Below are positions 58,832-64,000 of a DNA stretch of 64,000 bases, in pieces. Origin of the DNA: Macrolepiota albuminosa (Eukaryota; Basidiomycota; Agaricomycetes; Agaricales; Agaricaceae). The DNA lies in the NCBI GenBank assembly GCA_027475525.1, contig JAMWFC010000113.1:2840001-2904000 (forward strand), in the 5' to 3' direction. The notes under the pieces were generated by a model. It ran no database searches. It had not been told where the DNA came from and worked only from the letters and a program-made list of their open reading frames with translations. Both the position numbers and the translations under genes were made by a program. Position 1 is the stretch's first letter. Each line of letters opens with the position of its first letter.

Positions 58832-61009
58832 TTGGAGAGCGCGCTTGAACCAAGTACCACCGAATCACCACACTTACCAGGCGCGCTACCGAGACAGACT
58901 TTGGATCAGGAGCTTGAGGCCGCACCAGACAGCTTAGCCGAGAACTTTTTCCCATTTTCCCGACCATTTGAGTACTTAGCAGACGAAAACCATACGCCGC
59001 TTACGCCTTTAGAAGAATTATCTAGGCTATTATCGCCAGAACCTAGCGACTCGGAGCTAACTGAGCCAGTACCTACGACATCGACGCTAAGTAACACGAG
59101 CACCACCACCCTTCCTACCTCGACAAACACACCTATCGGTATGGATCAGCCGAACAATCAGCGCATGCCACCCCAAAACCACTTCTCGTCGCCAAAATGG
59201 GACGAAACGAAACCTCGCGAACTAACGCAGTACTTCAAAGAGTTAGAGTATCTGCTACGCGATTGCCGGGTAACCGACGATACACAGATGAAGGAATACG
59301 CCGCCAGATACGTCTCATACGACACAGCCGAATCATGGACAGGGTTGAAGGAGTTCCAAGGACTTACTAGTGACGCACCACCCAGGCCTTTTACCTATGA
59401 GGAATGGAAAAAGGCTATCGTTCATTTATATCCTGGTGCTGAAGAAGCTACGCGTTATACGGTAATGGAAATCCAGAAGCTAGTACAAGACACTTTCGCG
59501 GCTGGAATCTATACTCTAAGAGCGCTATCAACCTATTATCGTGATTTCCAGCGGATAGCAAGATGGCTAGTTCAAAATGGGAAGTTATATGGGAACGAGG
59601 AGCGCCGTTTGTTTCAACAAGGATTCCCGACGTCGTTATAGACTAAGATTGCGCGACGCTTAGAGATCATTATGCATGACCATCACCCTGAGGAACCATA
59701 TGACATAGAAAAAGTCTTTGAGGCAGGAAAGTGAGTATTAAAAGGCACGGATACAGGTATACCATTACAGCGACCTGGTGCGGACCATGGGGGAATGGCA
59801 CCCAAGATAGAGTCGCCAGCGCCTAGCGCCGCCAATGACCACAATGGGTATGTCAAGAAGGAGGATTTGGAAACTGCCGTCAGCAATGCAGTCGCTAATG
59901 TCATGAATAAACTGGAAACCTTGATCTCGACTAGTCTTTTGGCGCCTAGAAGTAACGTACAGACGGGACTTTGCCATTTTTGCGGCGAGGCAGGACATAC
60001 CATGACCAGGGGTAGGTGCGCTATCCTTGAACAATACCTGCGACAAGGGAAGGCACGCCGGGGAATGGACGGGAAACTAGTCTTACCTTTGGGCGCTAGC
60101 ATTCCCCTTTATCCCAAGCATAAGACGTTCCAGGGACGCCTTGACGAGTGGCACCGTCGGAACCCCGGGAGCTTAGCGACAGGCAACCTGAATAGCACGG
60201 CGACAACAGAAACCGAGGCAACTCCTCAACAAGCACTAATTCACGAAGTTCTTCAGCTAAACGCTATCAGTGACCGACCCACACTGTCCCGTGAAGAGAG
60301 GATTGAGACGCTAGAGAAGGAACTGAAGTCGCTAAAGAATCAGGTCTTCGATGGGGTGGAGATCAAAAAGGGCAAGCAGCCTTTAAAGGATTATAGACCT
60401 TCGGGTGCGACGACAGGCCCCGCTCCAGCACCAGCCTCAACCTCTAGCGCTAACGACGAAGTACTAGAAGCTACCAAGGCGCCGGCCGTTCCGGAGCCAC
60501 CGCTACATCCTTACGCTGGTCTCGGGGGCAACTACGCCCCGCCCCTTAATCGTAACTTCGGAGCGCCAGATAAACCTACGGGGGGATATCGACCCACAGC
60601 GCCTATATATGATCTGGAGAAGTCTAAGTTAGTTTTTGATCGCATTATGCAAAGTCAGGTTACGCTATCGGTAGAAGAGTTATGCAGCGTGGCGCCAGAC
60701 GTCAGGAACCAGATGCGTACCGCGGTTACCCCTCGACGGAACATAGCTAACAATGTAGCAACAGTGGACGAATGCGACGACGCGCTGCCTGGTTTCGCGT
60801 ATATAACTGAGACGGTAGCCCCAGAAACCAAGGAAGAGGTCGCACCACCTAAGGAAGCCACGTCCGTCGACCTGGTCGAAACATACCTAAAATCGCTAAG
60901 ATCTAGCGACGATCCCGCCATCTTAACTGTAGCCCAAGACTCTCATGCGATTCGCTCGATTATGTTGACAGTTGATGGAAAAAGCGAGATAGAATCTATC
61001 GTGGACTAG
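58832..61009 (+). pseudogene. gag: Gypsy Gag plus start of protease, two in-frame stops
   Basis: One frame runs from about 58832 (first ATG 59141) to 61009. It holds a capsid-like helical part (KPRELTQYFKELEYLL, TYEEWKKAIVHLYPG, LSTYYRDFQRIARWLVQ) and a zinc knuckle with CHFCGEAGHTMTRGRC. The knuckle spacing is C-x2-C-x4-H-x6-C rather than the usual x4 at the end. A Pro/Ala-rich linker follows, and the frame ends at the protease start. Stops interrupt it at 59639 (TAG) and 59732 (TGA). The terminal TAG at 61007 sits exactly on a 77-bp duplication join and is probably artificial. Gag forms the particle that packages element RNA in the cytoplasm. Confidence 0.85.
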
Positions 61010-61083
61010 CCCAAGACTCTCATGCGATTCGCTCGATTATGTTGACAGTTGATGGAAAAAGCGAGATAGAATCTATCGTGGAC
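60930..61083. repeat. 77-bp direct duplication 4 (likely assembly join)
   Basis: Bases 60930-61006 are repeated exactly at 61007-61083. The join creates the stop at 61007-61009 inside the protease. Confidence 0.97.
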
Positions 61084-61499
61084 AGTAGATCACAGATTAT
61101 TTCAATGGCTGCCGACGTCGCTAATGAGCTGGGTATCATTTACAATCCAACGATCATTCTTAACATGCAGAGCGCTAACGGCACGATTGATCGATCCTTG
61201 GGGTGGCTCGGAACGTGCCATGTGCTATAGGCGATCTTACGTTCTATTTGCAAATTCACATACTCAGATCGCCTGCCTATGATTTATTATTAGGAAGGCC
61301 CTTCGATGTGCTAGCGCGATCAGTAGTCAAAATGACGTCCGAGGAGGAAACGACGCTAACTATTAGCGACCCCAATTCTGGAGTCAGGAGAACGGTACCG
61401 ACATTTCCTCGAGGACGGTTCCAGAAGCCAGGACCGAGAAAGCGACCTTACGTTAGCGACGAACCCTGCGAGTGTTTTCCGGCGCCATCGAGGAGATGA
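61039..61499 (+). pseudogene. Gypsy aspartic protease region, frameshifted
   Basis: The protease follows the duplication join. The active-site loop reads IVDSRSQI, with Arg where aspartic proteases carry Gly in D-S/T-G. Downstream LGIIYNPTIILNMQSANG and then (in another frame) SPAYDLLLGRPFDVL match fungal gypsy proteases. The frame changes near 61198, inside a GGGG run, so a one-base deletion or error splits the domain between frames 61039-61230 and 61203-61499. Protease would cut the polyprotein; this copy looks inactive as read. Confidence 0.75.
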
Positions 61500-63694
61500 G
61501 TGATGAGGATCATGGAGATGAAGCGCTTATCTTGGACTATAATCATCGGACTGGGCAAGTAACCTTTATATCACATACCCCTTTAGCCCCTGAAATCTTG
61601 AACATTTCTACGTCGCTTATTAGCGAAGCTTTATCCTACTTATACCTCACTGCATCCGATATTACTGAAAACCTTTCGACAAACACTTATTTCGTTTCTA
61701 CTCCTGATGCTAAAGAACCTTTGATATCCGGTTTCGCTAGAAACCAGAGCTCCATTTATAATACGTTTGCTAACAACAGTACCCCTAAGCGCAAAGGGGT
61801 TCAGGTTAAAAAGAAATACAAGCCAGTAGCGCTTAAAACAAAACCGGTAGCAAGCGGCGTACCCGAAGAATTTCGCATCGAAAGAAAGATCATTGGAAAC
61901 CCATTAGCGACCCTTCCCGAACTTAATCCGAACCCACCACCCTTCGAGCCTACCGGACGATTTACGGAAGAACGACGGGCGCTATTCCTTAGCGCCCACG
62001 ATACAGGCTTTCTATCGACGGCGGAACTAGATGTATTGACCGACATTATGCGAAAACAAAACGAAGCATTTGCTTGGGAGGATTCCGAACGCGGTAAACT
62101 TAGAACTGACTTCTTTCCACCAGTGGTTATACCGACAATACCTCACGTGCCTTGGACCGAGCATAACCGACCTATACCACCGGGTATTGAAGCTGAAGTT
62201 TGCCAAATTATTCGTTCCAAAATAGCGGCAGGAGTTTACGAGCCTTCCAATTCGGCATACCGATCACGATGGTTTTGTGTACTGAAGAAAAATGGAAAGC
62301 TACGTATAGTTCACAGTTTGGAGCCGCTAAACAAAGTCACGATTCGTCATTCAGGGGTACCGCCCTTCCCCGATCATGTCGCTGAATCGTTCACGGGAAG
62401 AATATGTGGCGCTACCCTGGATCTGTACGTTGGCTATGACGAGCGCTTGATTCACCCTTCCTCTCGCGACTTAACGACATTTCAAACGCCATTCGGAGCG
62501 CTACGACTGGTTACACTTCCCATGGGATGGACTAATTCGGTACCCATATTCCACGATGACATTACGTTTATTCTACAACCCGAAATACCCCACCATGTGC
62601 TTAGCTTTATCGACGATGTAGGCGTTAAAGGCCCAAAAGATTGGCGCCTTGTAGATGGTAAGCCAGAAGTGCATCCGGAAAATCCTAATATCCGCATGGC
62701 GCTATGGGACTTCTTCCAATTGGTTAACCGGGTGCTCCAGCGTATGAAATATTGTGGCGGAACGTTCTCGGGACACAAGTTGGTTCTTTGCGCGCCTCAA
62801 TTTAAAATTTTAGGGCACGTTTGCACGCCAGAAGGCAGGATCCCCGAGGAGAGCCGATTAGCGCTTCTAGAGAAGTGGGGAGTCTGCCATAACCTCTCGG
62901 AAGTTCGCGTGTTTCTAGGCACGGTAGGCGTGCTGCGCATGTTCATACACCATTTTTCACATCGAGCACACGCGCTAAATCGCTTAACTCGTTCAGGGGT
63001 CCCCTTCGAATTCGGACCTGACCAAATTAACGCCCAAAAAGACTTAGTGAAGGCGCTGCAGGAAGCAAAGCTATTGGTACCCATTGATTATACTACATCC
63101 GATCCTGTTATACTTGCCATTGACACCTCTTACATCGCGGTCGGCTTCTTTTTATGTCAATGTGATAGCGCAAATCGAAAAATCAGACGCTACAATCGCT
63201 TCGGATCAATTACCCTTAACGACAGAGAGTCGCGCTATAGTCAGCCCAAACTGGAATTATACGGATTGTTTCGAGCGTTCCAGGCGCTACGCATGTATCT
63301 TATTGGTGTTCGAAACTTGATTGTCGAAGTTGACGCACGCTACATCAAAGGAATGCTCCAGAATCCAGACATTCAACCTTCGGCTAGCATGAATCACTGG
63401 GTGGTAGCGATATTAATGTTCCACTTCGAGCTTGTGCATGTCAAGAGTGCGTTTCATGGACCTGATGGACTATCTAGGCGACCTAGGCAGCCGGAGGACG
63501 GAGCGCTAGATGAAAGCGATAATGACGTATTTGAAGACTGGATTGATCGGTTGCACGGTTTCATACATATTATTCAATTACCTATTTCAGCCCTTCGCGA
63601 AGACCAACCTATCTCGACCTGGCTACACCCTATCATTCCGTACCAACCTAAACCGTATCAGGCTCCATCGACTTTTTACATGGCCAGTATCTGA
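61472..63694 (+). CDS. pol: Gypsy reverse transcriptase and RNase H
   Basis: The 740-codon frame contains a Ty3/gypsy reverse transcriptase: RSRWFCVLKKNGKLRIVHSL, GATLDLYVGYDERLIHP, FQTPFGALRLVTLPMGWTNS, the catalytic FIDD (SFIDDVGVKG) in place of YxDD, and the thumb region QFKILGHVCTPEGRIPEESR. RNase H follows: PVILAIDTSYIAVGFFL with the first Asp, RESRYSQPKLELYGLFRA with the Glu, and VEVDARYIKGML with a further Asp. Both activities copy element RNA into DNA. The stop at 63692-63694 lies exactly on the fifth 77-bp join, so the true frame very likely continues into the integrase. No internal stop interrupts the RT/RNase H domains. Confidence 0.97.
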   Translation: MFSGAIEEMSDEDHGDEALILDYNHRTGQVTFISHTPLAPEILNISTSLISEALSYLYLTASDITENLSTNTYFVSTPDAKEPLISGFARNQSSIYNTFANNSTPKRKGVQVKKKYKPVALKTKPVASGVPEEFRIERKIIGNPLATLPELNPNPPPFEPTGRFTEERRALFLSAHDTGFLSTAELDVLTDIMRKQNEAFAWEDSERGKLRTDFFPPVVIPTIPHVPWTEHNRPIPPGIEAEVCQIIRSKIAAGVYEPSNSAYRSRWFCVLKKNGKLRIVHSLEPLNKVTIRHSGVPPFPDHVAESFTGRICGATLDLYVGYDERLIHPSSRDLTTFQTPFGALRLVTLPMGWTNSVPIFHDDITFILQPEIPHHVLSFIDDVGVKGPKDWRLVDGKPEVHPENPNIRMALWDFFQLVNRVLQRMKYCGGTFSGHKLVLCAPQFKILGHVCTPEGRIPEESRLALLEKWGVCHNLSEVRVFLGTVGVLRMFIHHFSHRAHALNRLTRSGVPFEFGPDQINAQKDLVKALQEAKLLVPIDYTTSDPVILAIDTSYIAVGFFLCQCDSANRKIRRYNRFGSITLNDRESRYSQPKLELYGLFRAFQALRMYLIGVRNLIVEVDARYIKGMLQNPDIQPSASMNHWVVAILMFHFELVHVKSAFHGPDGLSRRPRQPEDGALDESDNDVFEDWIDRLHGFIHIIQLPISALREDQPISTWLHPIIPYQPKPYQAPSTFYMASI

Positions 63695-63769
63695 CCTGGC
63701 TACACCCTATCATTCCGTACCAACCTAAACCGTATCAGGCTCCATCGACTTTTTACATGGCCAGTATCT
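63616..63769. repeat. 77-bp direct duplication 5 (likely assembly join)
   Basis: Bases 63616-63692 are repeated exactly at 63693-63769; the join produces the apparent stop of the RT/RNase H frame. Confidence 0.97.
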
Positions 63770-64000
63770 ATAACGTCGCTAAGCCGCATAATGATCTAAA
63801 GATAGTCGAGGAACCAAGACCCTTACGGGAAGATAGTCGCAACCTTCCATATTCGGCGGTACCTCGTAGCGCCAAGGCTAAGTCAGAAGACCAACGAGTT
63901 GATCAGGTTAGGAAATGGTTACAGGATTTGCGCCGACCATCAGACCTTACGGACACGGAATACGCCACCTTCATTCGATATGCAATGACTTTCTTTATGG
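63770..64000 (+). CDS. Start of the gypsy integrase region, cut by window edge
   Basis: Past the last 77-bp join, an open frame codes for EDQRVDQVRKWLQDLRRP and then YATFIRYAMTFFM up to the last base. In fungal gypsy elements this stretch stands just before the integrase zinc-binding domain. No catalytic residues are inside the window. Confidence 0.6.

Larger units (their letters stand above)
57110..64000 (+). mobile_element. Ty3/gypsy LTR retrotransposon, incomplete at right edge
   Basis: Plus-strand order is leader or LTR, Gag with zinc knuckle, aspartic protease, reverse transcriptase, RNase H, then the start of an integrase-like region cut by the window end. The 3' LTR is outside the window, so the LTR limits cannot be fixed. 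The left limit is placed where the composition changes and TGTTACCG begins. Four of the five 77-bp duplications lie inside, so this copy is partly an assembly composite. Confidence 0.85.

Overview
This is a nuclear scaffold from a filamentous fungus, almost certainly a mushroom-forming basidiomycete (Agaricomycetes). Protein-coding genes are cut by many short GT-AG introns (about 40-75 nt). Reconstructed genes match fungal families: PMP3, STN1, fimbrin and a bestrophin-like channel. Two IFI6/27-like genes and several BAG-like genes are also typical of this class. No bacterial or organellar features are present.

Layout. 0-5 kb holds two IFI6/27-like small membrane-protein genes (the first with a frameshift) around a compact five-exon PMP3 gene. 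5.6-6.5 kb has an unrecognised gene. 7.7-13.1 kb is a one-direction cluster of three BAG-like co-chaperone genes plus one relic. 13.5-25.1 kb has two long, largely disordered or coiled-coil genes transcribed away from each other; the second ends in a J-like domain. 25-34.5 kb is gene-poor: a family of degenerate repeats (29.4-30.6 kb), then about 4 kb of simple sequence. That leads into a GC-rich Pro/Ser-rich gene (34.6-35.9 kb).

37.2-38.2 kb carries five tandem tRNA-Val(AAC) genes, each with a different intron. 41.2-44.4 kb holds a chimeric gene, a shortened second copy of the 20-25 kb coiled-coil gene fused to a protein kinase and interrupted by one stop codon. 45.4-53.9 kb is a conserved block on the plus strand: STN1 (telomere capping), fimbrin (actin bundling) and a bestrophin-family anion channel. 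From about 54.3 kb the sequence turns AT-rich and transposon-derived, with a small intron-containing gene, a MITE and a Tc1/mariner relic. From about 57.1 kb to the end lies a Ty3/gypsy LTR retrotransposon, cut off before its integrase.

Assembly warning. Five separate places carry direct duplications with a period of exactly 77 bp, four of them inside the gypsy element. The constant length points to unmerged contig overlaps (k = 77) rather than biology, and two of the apparent stops in the gypsy reading frame fall exactly at these joins.

The genes do not form one pathway. The main stories are local duplication (BAG cluster, tRNA-Val array, coiled-coil gene copy), one gene fusion, and transposon load at the right edge.
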